The position numbers and the translations under genes are program-made. From a virus, in IMG/VR virus record IMGVR_UViG_3300030099_008323, positions 1-64,000 of that record: DNA of 64,000 bases. One strand, written 5' to 3'. This document shows, piece after piece, positions 42,201-49,900 of this stretch (within the stretch, counting starts at the first letter, position 1; each line of letters begins with the position of its first letter). Under the pieces are notes generated by a model that worked only from the letters and a program-made list of their open reading frames with translations, was not told the DNA's origin and made no database searches.

Positions 42201-42715
42201 GTACCGGTATCAGCAAAATTACCACTAACTTCAATTGTTGTAGAAGTAGCAGTAGCTTTCGTATAAGAGTCCGGGTTTGGCATAACAAAAAGACCATACG
42301 CGCCACCTGCTGAAGCAATGTCGTTTGCTGGTATGTTTGTTGTGCGCCAGCCAGCCTCGGATTTTGTATTTGAACTATAACCCACCTTATTTGTTGGGTG
42401 TTTTCCTAACAATCGGATAACTGTGCAAGGGGAGTTATTTCTCAACCAAGCTTGCGCAGCGTAAGCAGCATAAGTTGGGGCAGTCAGCCCATTAGTTCTC
42501 CAAATTTCACCAGCTGGAGTACCATCTGATGGGTTACCAAATACTTGAACTAATTCCTTGAAAGATTCAACTCTAACAGGCCTGTTCGAAGGTCCTTTAT
42601 TGAAACGCCCGACAATTACAGGCCCCATTCTCTCAGGTAAAACTGGCACCTGGGATTCATCAATCTCATCGATGAAAATACCAGGAGAAACAAATTTAAA
42701 TTTATCAACCGACAT
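39251..42715 (-). CDS. Tail sheath protein (gp18-like)
   Basis: 1154 residues, much longer than T4 gp18 (659). The N-terminus FVSPGIFIDEIDESQVP, GPVIVGRFNKGP, FKELVQVFGNP and the C-terminus GVVIFGQKTLQVTPSALDRINVRRLLIHVKK with GLTDFRVV are the conserved sheath polymerisation domains. The roughly 600 residues between are Ser/Thr/Gly-rich and are probably surface-exposed insert domains. It contracts to drive the tube into the host. Confidence 0.94.
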   Translation of the reverse strand: MSVDKFKFVSPGIFIDEIDESQVPVLPERMGPVIVGRFNKGPSNRPVRVESFKELVQVFGNPSDGTPAGEIWRTNGLTAPTYAAYAAQAWLRNNSPCTVIRLLGKHPTNKVGYSSNTKSEAGWRTTNIPANDIASAGGAYGLFVMPNPDSYTKATATSTTIEVSGNFADTGTYVNLSGSALDGEYLMITVPKSIGSAASASGIKLLVTGSLTGSGGVTTVAANTIHVSGASNLDLRKAIVHAINGYPDQDSGLIEGLSAVRAGIKYGAGATNGVPGVTASLASGLTVTTQAETAGPLGNNIKLSSSIAHLSTSTLKTTATKTSFLAGGANHEVTGTLAAIWYVNDGAVLLEGTDRAGTTTSGSAVTIKSTNQRFTAKIVKDGTSTSNVVKSATFNFDRDSDLYIRKVFNTNPTKTNGDLFAAADVEHYWLGETFDTNVQKNLAVTGSKVSSTGDFLGVILGLDGISNQADFDWWNRLQNNQAATTGWFFSQDTRGTTTASFDPTAHTERLFKFHALDSGEAGSRDIKISLMDIKAPSDNFNTYGSFTVLVRRATDNDNNMEILERFSGVNLDPKSANYIRRVIGDVKFTFDAATNVLKQEGLYENQSKYVRVEVTDLVELREAEGLHPYGVYGPAVAKTFRLLSGSAAAGLTDDSGAAVKDYVIGGGSTYPSASLAASHVVASDGLVHHGAALPSLATSASIEFPVTRMRVSSSEGGLIKGTQAFFGYQSNIEGTKRFDHTNLDLLRGAPASFNGTGAGEKISDFSQYQYSWVFTLDDVRVDPADSNHAVHTSGSRASGTSLSAQNGSSSPLDLNYNRFTTPLVGGFDGFDITEKNPLRNTFLENGAETTNYAYHTIKKAIDMISDNEFIEFDLATIPGLTNGALCNHLVDTCETRGDALAIIDLKGDFQPAEEDKTAESARIGTVSSAVSNLKGLNLNSSYGAAFYPFVQIRDLINDSILFVPPSVVALGTMSSAQRRSAVWFAPAGFTRGGLSEGSAGIPVLNVRQRLTSDDRDKLYDANINPIASFPAEGVVIFGQKTLQVTPSALDRINVRRLLIHVKKEVSRIASRVLFDQNVQSTWDRFVGQVKPFLDGVKSGLGLTDFRVVLDETTTTEDLIDRNILYAKIFLKPARAIEFIALDFIITRSGASFDD

Positions 42716-42732
42716 GTTATATGCTCCTTAAA

Positions 42733-42743
42733 TACAAATAGTC
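42733..42743 (-). promoter_or_regulatory. Candidate late promoter, proximal sheath copy
   Basis: Coding strand GACTATTTGTA, 18 bases before the sheath ATG. Confidence 0.35.
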
Positions 42744-42767
42744 CAAATTATACAGAACTTTTCCTTT

Positions 42768-42778
42768 AATAAATAGTC
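42768..42778 (-). promoter_or_regulatory. Candidate late promoter, distal sheath copy
   Basis: Coding strand GACTATTTATT, 53 bases before the sheath ATG; a second copy lies nearer the gene. Confidence 0.45.
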
Positions 42779-42797
42779 TTGCATCGCTTGAAAGTAC

Positions 42798-43661
42798 TTA
42801 AAATCTAAAATCTCCATCGTTGTCTGGGTCCATGATAACTCTTTCTCTGGCAAATCTTATCTGTACAGCATTTTCACGGCGTACAACGCGCGGTTGAGTT
42901 TGATTTTTTCCATCGCCAATTAAATACCCAATAACCTCAATTGGAACTGTAGCTTCGTACTTTCTTTCATTTGACTCATAGTTCACGATCGTATTTTTGA
43001 CGCCAAAGTCGGCGCCGATAAAGCCCTCATACTGATTGTGATTGTGCGTCAATATTACTCTGTGGTGTGCATTAGAAACTCTTGCGAATGGTGTAAGCAT
43101 ATCATTCATTTGCTCTTGATACTCTGCTTTTAGATGTATTTTATAATTTATATCAACATATATTGGGAGAGGAATTGTTATTGTCTCATACACAATTTTT
43201 TTATTTTTATCTCCGTGCCTGTATAGAGGCGCATGAAGCTGCTTTTTGCGACGATAAGCATCAGCATTTGCAAAATTACTAGTTTTGTCTTGCTTTATTA
43301 CTTTATTTATTGTTATAGCGCCGCCTTTTATATCACCTCTTGGGTCTACCATTGCATAAGGCAGCGTGCGTTTATTAATTGTTTTTTTTACTGTTTCGCG
43401 CTCTACAACTATTATTGGATATTTTACCATACCCATGTTATCTCTTTCTATTGTTTCGTTTTTTGCGCTAAAAGCTCTCTCGGCGCCTGCCCAAACTACA
43501 GGCACCTTTTTAAAGCCCTCATTTGAACTGGAAAATATATCCAATCTGTCATTAACAAAATTATACACAGAAAAATCAATATCCTCAAGCTCAGATTTAT
43601 AAATAATTACATCTCTGGAGGTGTGCTCTTCATTTTTTGGATTATCACTATGTGCCATCAA
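42798..43661 (-). CDS. Tail completion / sheath terminator protein (gp15-like)
   Basis: 287 residues (MMAHSDNPKN...). Position between the gp14-like gene and the sheath and the segment IYVDINYKIHLKAEYQEQMN, then TPFARVSNAH fits the T4 gp15 fold that caps the sheath. The ATG region overlaps the upstream gene by 14 bases. Sequence similarity to gp15 is weak, so context carries most of the call. Confidence 0.62.
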   Translation of the reverse strand: MMAHSDNPKNEEHTSRDVIIYKSELEDIDFSVYNFVNDRLDIFSSSNEGFKKVPVVWAGAERAFSAKNETIERDNMGMVKYPIIVVERETVKKTINKRTLPYAMVDPRGDIKGGAITINKVIKQDKTSNFANADAYRRKKQLHAPLYRHGDKNKKIVYETITIPLPIYVDINYKIHLKAEYQEQMNDMLTPFARVSNAHHRVILTHNHNQYEGFIGADFGVKNTIVNYESNERKYEATVPIEVIGYLIGDGKNQTQPRVVRRENAVQIRFARERVIMDPDNDGDFRF

Positions 43662-44142
43662 ATATACCTCTTCTAGCCTGCAAACACTCAGCTACAATTT
43701 CAATTCTGCGATCAGCTTGGCCAAAAAGCTCTTTTGGCTGTGTTAGTTTAACTATCTCATAAAAATTTTCGCCATAAGATATAAAATCCCCTTCTCTCAC
43801 AAACAAATCTTGATCTTCAGTTAGCCTTTTTTTGTGAAAATGAGCCTGCAGCTTAGTCACTTTATCGATGCCATAAGCATCTGTTCTTGTTTCCTCACCT
43901 TTAAAATCAATCAAGGCATATACTCTTATAGGAGGTAAAAAAGACTTAACAATCGCCTCATTATATAGAGGGTGAAAATTTGTTCTCTCCAGATCGATTG
44001 GATAGTATGCAATTACTTGACCAATAACCCTCTCAATCAATTCATCGTTGACCTGCTTTACTAAATCTCTCTCTTTCTCACCAAGAAACAGTGGTGGAGG
44101 AGGATTACTAGGTTGCGACCATTTATCTTTTTCATTAGCCAT
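43648..44142 (-). CDS. Neck protein (gp14-like)
   Basis: 164 residues. The C-terminal part VREGDFISYGENFYEIVKLT, ELFGQADRR, CLQARRGIFDG aligns by eye with the T4 gp14 end (EGDLIYFP..LFEI..., QLGQ..., YSGEEI). Order gp13-gp14-gp15-sheath is kept as in T4. It joins head to tail. Confidence 0.68.
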   Translation of the reverse strand: MANEKDKWSQPSNPPPPLFLGEKERDLVKQVNDELIERVIGQVIAYYPIDLERTNFHPLYNEAIVKSFLPPIRVYALIDFKGEETRTDAYGIDKVTKLQAHFHKKRLTEDQDLFVREGDFISYGENFYEIVKLTQPKELFGQADRRIEIVAECLQARRGIFDGT

Positions 44143-44148
44143 TTAATA

Positions 44149-45438
44149 TTATCCTTGATAAATAAAGTAAGGGTATGTATTGGCCATTTCTTGAACTGTT
44201 TTGGCCATGCTGGTCTGCATTTCAGTAATTTTTTGATAAGTTAGCTCATCTAATACTTTCTGCAACTCCTCTCTAAGCATTTTTTGCTCTTCTCGCGCTT
44301 CTGTTATTAATTTGTCTCCATTTAAATTAACATTGTTCCCTGGGATTGGTATCGCACCAAATTTAGATCTAATCTGGCCTAGCATTTCTTTTGATATTGA
44401 CAATGCAAACCTTCGAATCCACTGTTTTCCAACCGAATTGATATTCTTAAAGGGAATATTTGCTAAAGGCAGTGTGTTCATGTTATTGACACCAGATACT
44501 CCAGAGTCTCTGTCAGTTTGATCTTCCCAAGGATCTTCATCGATTGTAAACTCAAACCAGTATTTATCAGGAGATACGCTGGTCGGCATAGGAAAAATCT
44601 TAAGATTGTTATTCTTAATTTCATAAGAATAATGAGAATTTCTAGTATATATGGCATCCTCATATGCCATGGCTTGAAGCTTGTTGTGCCATGGTGGAAT
44701 TAGCTCGTATGTGGAATCATCTGCATACATGCCGTAAGTTGATAAATTACCAACGGTGTTCATGCCGCCATAATATCCATAAAAACGCCACATTGCATGT
44801 GGTGTTTTATAGTATACTCTTCGAATTAGAATTCTCTTATTACCAACTTTGTTGTAAAAGCTTACATCACTGTCATTTGCAGATTGTGAAACAATTGCCT
44901 GCAAATCATAAGTTTGCTTTGAAGAAGACACAGTAAAAGAAGCAGAATATATGGGAGTTGTTCCGCCTAGGCCTATTTCAGTGACTGTGTTGTCCATTAT
45001 CCTTTTGGCATAACCAAATTTAAATTTTGGATACTTTGTCTCTACACTGCTTCCACTCAACAAATCAGTTCTCTGGCCATCAGAATCAAATGTACCTGTT
45101 GTAGATCCTAGAGAACTATGTAAGACATTCTTAGATTGGTGGACATTAATTATATACGAATATTCTAATACTGCCTCTTCGTAAGAAGCGTATATATTGC
45201 CAACTGTCAGCTCAATATCTAGAACGTCACCTCCAAGCTTCTTAAAGGTATAAGAAACTTGATCTGCGGCTCCAGTTACAAAGTTATTATCATAGAGGGT
45301 GTCACCGGTTGTTACATAAAGCCCAAAAGGGTAAAGTCCAGTGTTGCCGGCTCCGTCAGTTCCAGTGCCTAGCGTGCCTGTTGAAGGCAGTCTAACCGAT
45401 GATATCTGTGAGCCGGGTGTTAAAGTGGGTGTCGCCAT
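44149..45438 (-). CDS. Neck protein (gp13-like)
   Basis: 429 residues. The C-terminal helical part GKQWIRRFALSISKEMLGQI, then IPIPGNNVNLNGDKLITEAREE, KMLREELQKVLDE resembles the T4 gp13 end (RQWGQNL...LPGGVQLNGEQIYNEA). The first 200 residues are Gly/Ser/Thr-rich and beta-like, longer than in T4. Preceded by AGGAG and a relaxed late-motif match. Confidence 0.68.
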   Translation of the reverse strand: MATPTLTPGSQISSVRLPSTGTLGTGTDGAGNTGLYPFGLYVTTGDTLYDNNFVTGAADQVSYTFKKLGGDVLDIELTVGNIYASYEEAVLEYSYIINVHQSKNVLHSSLGSTTGTFDSDGQRTDLLSGSSVETKYPKFKFGYAKRIMDNTVTEIGLGGTTPIYSASFTVSSSKQTYDLQAIVSQSANDSDVSFYNKVGNKRILIRRVYYKTPHAMWRFYGYYGGMNTVGNLSTYGMYADDSTYELIPPWHNKLQAMAYEDAIYTRNSHYSYEIKNNNLKIFPMPTSVSPDKYWFEFTIDEDPWEDQTDRDSGVSGVNNMNTLPLANIPFKNINSVGKQWIRRFALSISKEMLGQIRSKFGAIPIPGNNVNLNGDKLITEAREEQKMLREELQKVLDELTYQKITEMQTSMAKTVQEMANTYPYFIYQG

Positions 45439-45459
45439 TCATATGATCTCCTATCACAG

Positions 45460-45470
45460 TATAATTAGTT
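45460..45470 (-). promoter_or_regulatory. Relaxed late-motif match before gp13-like gene
   Basis: Coding strand AACTAATTATA, 22 bases before the ATG. It differs from RACTAYTTANT by A at the sixth position. Confidence 0.3.
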
Positions 45471-45487
45471 GTGAAACAATGAATTAG

Positions 45488-45808
45488 CTACTTCTTATTG
45501 GCATTGGCTTCACGCGCTTCTCTTTTGGTCTTAACCAGCTCTCTTACACGAATTGAAACTTCTCTAGCATTTCTGATTTTGTCTAGAGGTGTTTGAAAGT
45601 CAATATTCTTTTTGGTTACAGTATCTTCAACCTCATGGTTGGCAATTGCTATGGTAGCATCTAAAATAGAGTTTTTTGCCTCTTCAAGTTGTTGCTTATC
45701 TTGCTCAGAGAACTTTTCTTTTTTTTTGGCTGAGCCTATGAAAGATTGTAACTTTTGAAATTGCTGTGCCAACATATGATATTTTCCGTTTTTTATATCT
45801 TCTGACAT
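45488..45808 (-). CDS. Helical virion-region protein (106 aa)
   Basis: Charged, helical, probably coiled coil (residues 10-55 and 70-100), ending in Lys/Arg/Ala-rich residues. Its start shares one base with the stop of the basic protein upstream, so the two are coupled. No family recognised; a head or neck role is inferred from place. Confidence 0.55.
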   Translation of the reverse strand: MSEDIKNGKYHMLAQQFQKLQSFIGSAKKKEKFSEQDKQQLEEAKNSILDATIAIANHEVEDTVTKKNIDFQTPLDKIRNAREVSIRVRELVKTKREAREANANKK

Positions 45809-46206
45809 TATTTCACTTTTTTAGAAGTTGATTTTTTAGTTCTACTAGATGCAGGCGCTTTTCTAGCCGGAGCCTTCTTTACTGCTTTAGGCTTCTTAAG
45901 AGTTGCCTTGGGGCTGGCTGCTTTAGGCGCTTCGACCACCACAGGATCCGGAACGCTCTCTACTTCTACTTTTTCCTCTTCAACGACAGGAGTAGTGCTT
46001 ACAGTTTTTTCTTGTAAAGCCTCAACTGCAATTGCTTCAACAACTTCTTTCTTTGCTACTTCTATTTCTTGCTGCTCTTGTTCTGTCACAACACCATCTG
46101 CTACTGCATCCTCAACAACACCTCTTAGGCGATTGTAGGTTTCTCTAACAGAAGCATATTTTTTAGCGTATTTTGGACTGTGTAGTCTTCTCTTCCTTTT
46201 ACCCAT
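45808..46206 (-). CDS. Basic protein with histone-like Lys/Ala/Pro tail (132 aa)
   Basis: N-terminus MGKRKRRLHSPKYAKKYASV is basic; the middle is acidic helix (AVADGVVTEQEQQEIEVAKKE); the last 40 residues are Lys/Ala/Pro/Ser repeats (KKPKAVKKAPARKAPASS), like the tails of H1-type DNA-binding proteins. It may bind DNA in the head, or pack into the virion with the MCP operon. No family recognised. Confidence 0.58.
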   Translation of the reverse strand: MGKRKRRLHSPKYAKKYASVRETYNRLRGVVEDAVADGVVTEQEQQEIEVAKKEVVEAIAVEALQEKTVSTTPVVEEEKVEVESVPDPVVVEAPKAASPKATLKKPKAVKKAPARKAPASSRTKKSTSKKVK

Positions 46207-46228
46207 AGTATAACTCCCAAGTTACTAA

Positions 46229-46239
46229 TATAAATAGTA
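46229..46239 (-). promoter_or_regulatory. Candidate late promoter
   Basis: Coding strand TACTATTTATA, 23 bases before the basic protein ATG, right after the terminator of the preceding gene. Such terminator-promoter order suggests a new transcript starts here. Confidence 0.5.
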
Positions 46240-46250
46240 TATAAAATAAA

Positions 46251-46277
46251 AAGCCCTTTGTTAAGAACAAAGGGCTT
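46251..46277 (-). terminator. Strong rho-independent terminator
   Basis: Coding strand AAGCCCTTTGTT-CTT-AACAAAGGGCTT followed by TTTATTTTAT. A perfect 12-base-pair stem with a 3-base loop, 28 bases after the 143-residue gene. Confidence 0.92.
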
Positions 46278-46304
46278 AGTATTGATAAGGCTGTTTATCT
46301 TCTA

Positions 46305-46736
46305 TTAAGAAATGGCCATGCAGCCGTCAAGCTTGGTTTGTCCGTGAAAATAAAACTTTGATCCGTCACAAATAAACTCAACGAAGTCTCCAACCGTATC
46401 TGCAGCGTTTGCTATAGTTATTTGAGTTGCGCCTGTTGTACTTGGGCCGTCGTCGTCGGTGTCTACTTCAAGCTCATTAATTCCACCAACAAGCACATCA
46501 GTGTCTACGGATGTCTTTTCTGTAATAACAAGTGTGTTAGAGGCAACGTTGGTGCCGATGACAAATCTCACCCACCAACCGTTGCCAGCCTCTGCAACTG
46601 ATGGTAAGGTAACCGTGCACCCAGCAGCGGCGTTGAGCATCATCAAAGTACCACAATCGTGCACCTCTAGTTGTTTCGAAGCAGTAATCGATTCAACTTT
46701 TTTTCTATCTGCGCTATATCTTCCTAATTTAGCCAT
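46305..46736 (-). CDS. Small beta-rich virion protein (143 aa)
   Basis: Starts MAKLGRYSADRKKVESI; the rest is beta-rich (GCTVTLPSVAEAGNGWWVRF, ATQITIANA, GDFVEFICDGSKFYFHG). Similar small proteins follow the capsid gene in other marine phages. It stands alone between two strong terminators with its own late motif, so it is likely made in large amounts, as a head decoration or fibre protein would be. Exact role unproven. Confidence 0.68.
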   Translation of the reverse strand: MAKLGRYSADRKKVESITASKQLEVHDCGTLMMLNAAAGCTVTLPSVAEAGNGWWVRFVIGTNVASNTLVITEKTSVDTDVLVGGINELEVDTDDDGPSTTGATQITIANAADTVGDFVEFICDGSKFYFHGQTKLDGCMAIS

Positions 46737-46781
46737 GTTCGTTTTCTCCTTTTATAGAAGGCAATGCGCCTTATCAATCAT

Positions 46782-46792
46782 AGTAAATAGTT
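46782..46792 (-). promoter_or_regulatory. Candidate late promoter
   Basis: Coding strand AACTATTTACT, 46 bases before the ATG of the 143-residue protein and 28 bases after the MCP terminator. Confidence 0.48.
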
Positions 46793-46819
46793 GTATAATA
46801 CTTTAAGTTCCAAATAAAA

Positions 46820-46851
46820 AACCCCGCCAAGAGAAAACTCAAGGCGGGGTT
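46820..46851 (-). terminator. Rho-independent terminator after the MCP gene
   Basis: Coding strand AACCCCGCC then a 14-base loop region (with a GAG/CTC inner pairing) and GGCGGGGTT followed by TTTTATTTGG. It lies 20 bases after the MCP stop. Confidence 0.9.
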
Positions 46852-46870
46852 AGTTTAGCTAGCTTTTATC

Positions 46871-48727
46871 TTAGCTTGCGCCAGCTTCGCCAAGGAGGCC
46901 GCGACATACGACAAGACCGTACATATCAGGACGGACCATCTTCTTAGCGTAACGGGTCATGACACCCTTACGTGGCACGAAGTCTTCCGTACCAAAGATG
47001 GTAGGAGTGACCTGTAGCGGGACGTAAGGAGCGTAAACAAATCCGCTCTCCAAGAAGCTTCCACCTTTACGACCAACGAGAATAAGATTTCTCATGAAAT
47101 AAGGATCAACATAAACATCGAACTTCTTCGAAATCGATCCAACATTCACAGCACCAACAGTGCCACGATCTGCATCGGCGGTGACGCTAGCACGGAAACC
47201 AGCAGTAAACTCAAGGATATTAGCAACTTCAGGTGATGTCACCAAGAAGTTAGCTCCACCACGAAGAGTCTTTCTGTGGATCTGGGCTGAAACGTCATTA
47301 ATGGTCTCAATAAGAGTCTCGTACCACTCGCTAACCGTACCAGTGAAGTCAGGAGCAGCTGCCGTAGCACCAAGCTCTGCACCGGTTAGGCGGTTAACAA
47401 ATAGACCAGGTGAGCGTGACCAGTAGTAAGTACCAGCGGTTGCACCCTGAACGAGATCATTGAGAATCTCACGATCGATCTCTAAAGCAATCTGCTCAGA
47501 GAGGATCTGGGTAAGCTCAACCTCAGCGTCGAGATTGTGGTAAGCATTGAGGTCCTGACCAAGTTCAGGAGTCCACTTTGCCTTGAGCTTTTTGGTGACA
47601 GCGGTAACAGCGATGCTGTCAACCTTGATGTCAATCTCAGGGATATCATCGTTAACATTCACGCCATTGAACAATGAACTATTGCCTTCTCCGGCACCTT
47701 CAAGTCCCCAGTGAGCCGTACCAACAACGGCGCCGAGTGCGTCGCCTTTTGCAAACGCATCAGCTAGTGGGTAAGACAAGTGACAGTCAACTGCAGCAAC
47801 GTCTGCGCTAGAATCAAACGCGTTATCACCATGAAGGGTAAAGAGAATTCTCTTTGTACCATCAGAGGAAATGTGAGTTCTAGTAAGACGACGAACAATG
47901 CGAGCGTCCTCATTGCCCTGCTGACCAAATGCTGTACCATCAGAACCTGAAGGAGTCAAATTAAGAGCGATTGGGTTGTTGTGGTTGATTGAATTCCAGA
48001 CAGCGTCTGTAACTGTAACCATAACCTGAGCAACTTTGTCAGTGCCCTCAGCGGCGAGAAGATCAGGATCGTAACGAAGCTGCTTCTTCTGTGCCTCAGA
48101 GAGCGCATTAATGTTGGTCTCAGTTTGGAGATCAGCAGTAATATCGCCATATCCCGCTGCGGCTGTTGTAGCATCTGCAACAAGAACAGCTGAATTAGCA
48201 ATGATAATAGAACCAGTCGGTGATGCATAGCCGTTATTTAAGTTGTAGAAACTCTTATCAGCATTGTCACCATCATAAAGGAGGTTGCCGTCTCTCGCCT
48301 CTTGGCTAAGATCGACACCACCAGTAAGCTGGCTACCAACAACTCCACCACCGTACAAGGACTGATCTGCACGTGCATTAGTTCTAGTATCAGTGAAAGT
48401 GAAGTCCATGAAGAAAATGAGGCCGGAGGGCAAGCTCATTGGCTGCACGGAAACAAGCTCGTTGGCCAAAAGACCACCGAACACACGACGAACGATTGGG
48501 AATGCAACAGATGCAAAACCTTCAACGTCGCCACCAGCCATCGAGGAAGCCTCTTTAAGAAGCTGCGCGGCTTGGTTTTCTAATAGACGGGCCATGCCCT
48601 GTCTCTTGCTATCGTTTTCGATACCCTCAAGAAGTCCAGTGCGCTCCCACTTTTCTAGCAAAGCAGCACCCTCTTTCTGTAGGCTTCTCTCAACGATGCC
48701 TTCAGTTAATTTTTTTAAAACAGACAT
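46871..48727 (-). CDS. Major capsid protein (gp23-like)
   Basis: 618 residues. The N-terminal propeptide (LLEKWERTGLLEG, ARLLENQAAQLLKEA) and the segment VAFPIVRRVFGGLLANELVS, QPMSLPSGLIFFMDF match T4 gp23 (RR...LIA..L..VQPM..PTGLIF). A likely prohead-protease cut is after DVE69. The C-terminus SGFVYAPYVPLQVTPT and MVRPDMYGLV fits the HK97 fold. It is longer than gp23 (521), with an insert. Confidence 0.95.
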   Translation of the reverse strand: MSVLKKLTEGIVERSLQKEGAALLEKWERTGLLEGIENDSKRQGMARLLENQAAQLLKEASSMAGGDVEGFASVAFPIVRRVFGGLLANELVSVQPMSLPSGLIFFMDFTFTDTRTNARADQSLYGGGVVGSQLTGGVDLSQEARDGNLLYDGDNADKSFYNLNNGYASPTGSIIIANSAVLVADATTAAAGYGDITADLQTETNINALSEAQKKQLRYDPDLLAAEGTDKVAQVMVTVTDAVWNSINHNNPIALNLTPSGSDGTAFGQQGNEDARIVRRLTRTHISSDGTKRILFTLHGDNAFDSSADVAAVDCHLSYPLADAFAKGDALGAVVGTAHWGLEGAGEGNSSLFNGVNVNDDIPEIDIKVDSIAVTAVTKKLKAKWTPELGQDLNAYHNLDAEVELTQILSEQIALEIDREILNDLVQGATAGTYYWSRSPGLFVNRLTGAELGATAAAPDFTGTVSEWYETLIETINDVSAQIHRKTLRGGANFLVTSPEVANILEFTAGFRASVTADADRGTVGAVNVGSISKKFDVYVDPYFMRNLILVGRKGGSFLESGFVYAPYVPLQVTPTIFGTEDFVPRKGVMTRYAKKMVRPDMYGLVVCRGLLGEAGAS

Positions 48728-48741
48728 TTTGAAATCTCCTA

Positions 48742-48752
48742 TAATATTAGTT
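48742..48752 (-). promoter_or_regulatory. Relaxed late-motif match before MCP
   Basis: Coding strand AACTAATATTA, 15 bases before the MCP ATG with AGGAG between. It overlaps the last codon region of the scaffold gene. Confidence 0.3.
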
Positions 48753-49823
48753 TTTGTCTATTCCAGCAAGGAATTTCCAACGATTATACGTTGGGTTATC
48801 TTTTTGTCTACTGGCTCTCTCTCTGCCAGCCGACAATATCATTGAAGATTGCTTTTGTACTGCTTCGCCTAGTGATTTTGGCCGCGATTTGCGAGAGGTG
48901 CTGCCCACAGTGCCTTGAAGTGTATCAAAAATTACTTTTGCTTCTTCAACAGTTTCAGCGTTTGTAACAGCTTCGACAAGTTTTTGTTTTTGCCGCTCAT
49001 TTAAGGAGTCGCTGTTAAGCGCTTTGTTTTGATATAATAACTTTGCTTTTGATAAGTTTGTTGTCTCTAGTTTTTCTTTTAACAACATTGTCACTTCTTT
49101 AAGCTTTTCAATTTGCAAAGTTTTTTGCTCTAGCAAGTTTGTTAAATCATTATTTTTCTTACTTAAGCTTTCGTTAGTTATTTTCATTTTTGCAGCTGCA
49201 TCTCTCATGGCAGCGCGCTCTTCGCGAACTTTCGAATCTTGTTCTAGTGCCAGCAATTCTTCCTCAGCTAACTCTAAAACAGAAGCCGGTGTGCGCATCC
49301 AGCCAGTTTTTTGTGGCTTCATGTCAACAATAAGCTCCTCAACAATTTCTTGCAGGTCGCCCTCTTCTAATTCGATGCCCTCTTCTTCTAAGTCTTCGTC
49401 TAGACTCTCTTCTTCTAATTCGATACCCTCTTGCTCTAAATCTTCGTCTAGGTTCTCTTCTTCTAAAGCATCTTCTTCGTTTAGCAAGCTTCTTTTTAAA
49501 GCATCTATTTCCTCTGTTAACTTGTCTAAAGGAATTTCTACCACATCATCAGATTCTAAAGTGGCGGCTACTGGAATATGGGCTAAAACTGAAGATTCTT
49601 CAAAATTTGAGCCGCCGGCTTGCTCTTCCTGGTTAAACGGATCTTCCATGTCTCCCAAACCAGGTATTTCGAGAGATGGAGTTTCTTCTTGCTCTAAAAG
49701 ACTTTCTACGGCTTCTTTAATTTGACCTGAAAATTTTTCCAATACTAAGGTCTCTGCATTTTTCACTGCAGCTGTTCTTAAGGCCTGAGCGTCAATTATC
49801 GCTTTTTCTAACATTTCAGACAT
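48747..49823 (-). CDS. Prohead scaffold/core protein (gp22-like)
   Basis: 358 residues, highly acidic and helical. Residues about 120-155 hold two near-identical units (LDEDLEQEGIELEE and LDEDLEEEGIELEE). A coiled coil follows (about 195-265), and the end is basic (KSRPKSLGEAV, YNRWKFLAGI). Position just before the MCP and composition fit the T4 gp22 scaffold that is degraded on maturation. Confidence 0.82.
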   Translation of the reverse strand: MSEMLEKAIIDAQALRTAAVKNAETLVLEKFSGQIKEAVESLLEQEETPSLEIPGLGDMEDPFNQEEQAGGSNFEESSVLAHIPVAATLESDDVVEIPLDKLTEEIDALKRSLLNEEDALEEENLDEDLEQEGIELEEESLDEDLEEEGIELEEGDLQEIVEELIVDMKPQKTGWMRTPASVLELAEEELLALEQDSKVREERAAMRDAAAKMKITNESLSKKNNDLTNLLEQKTLQIEKLKEVTMLLKEKLETTNLSKAKLLYQNKALNSDSLNERQKQKLVEAVTNAETVEEAKVIFDTLQGTVGSTSRKSRPKSLGEAVQKQSSMILSAGRERASRQKDNPTYNRWKFLAGIDKN

Positions 49824-49850
49824 AGAGATGCTCCTGAGGGTTTATATCAT

Positions 49851-49861
49851 AATAAGTAGTC
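49851..49861 (-). promoter_or_regulatory. Candidate late promoter
   Basis: Coding strand GACTACTTATT, 28 bases before the scaffold ATG. It could drive scaffold plus MCP. Confidence 0.45.
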
Positions 49862-49900
49862 GTAAAATATAGAAAATTCCTTTCAAATATTATCAGAGCT

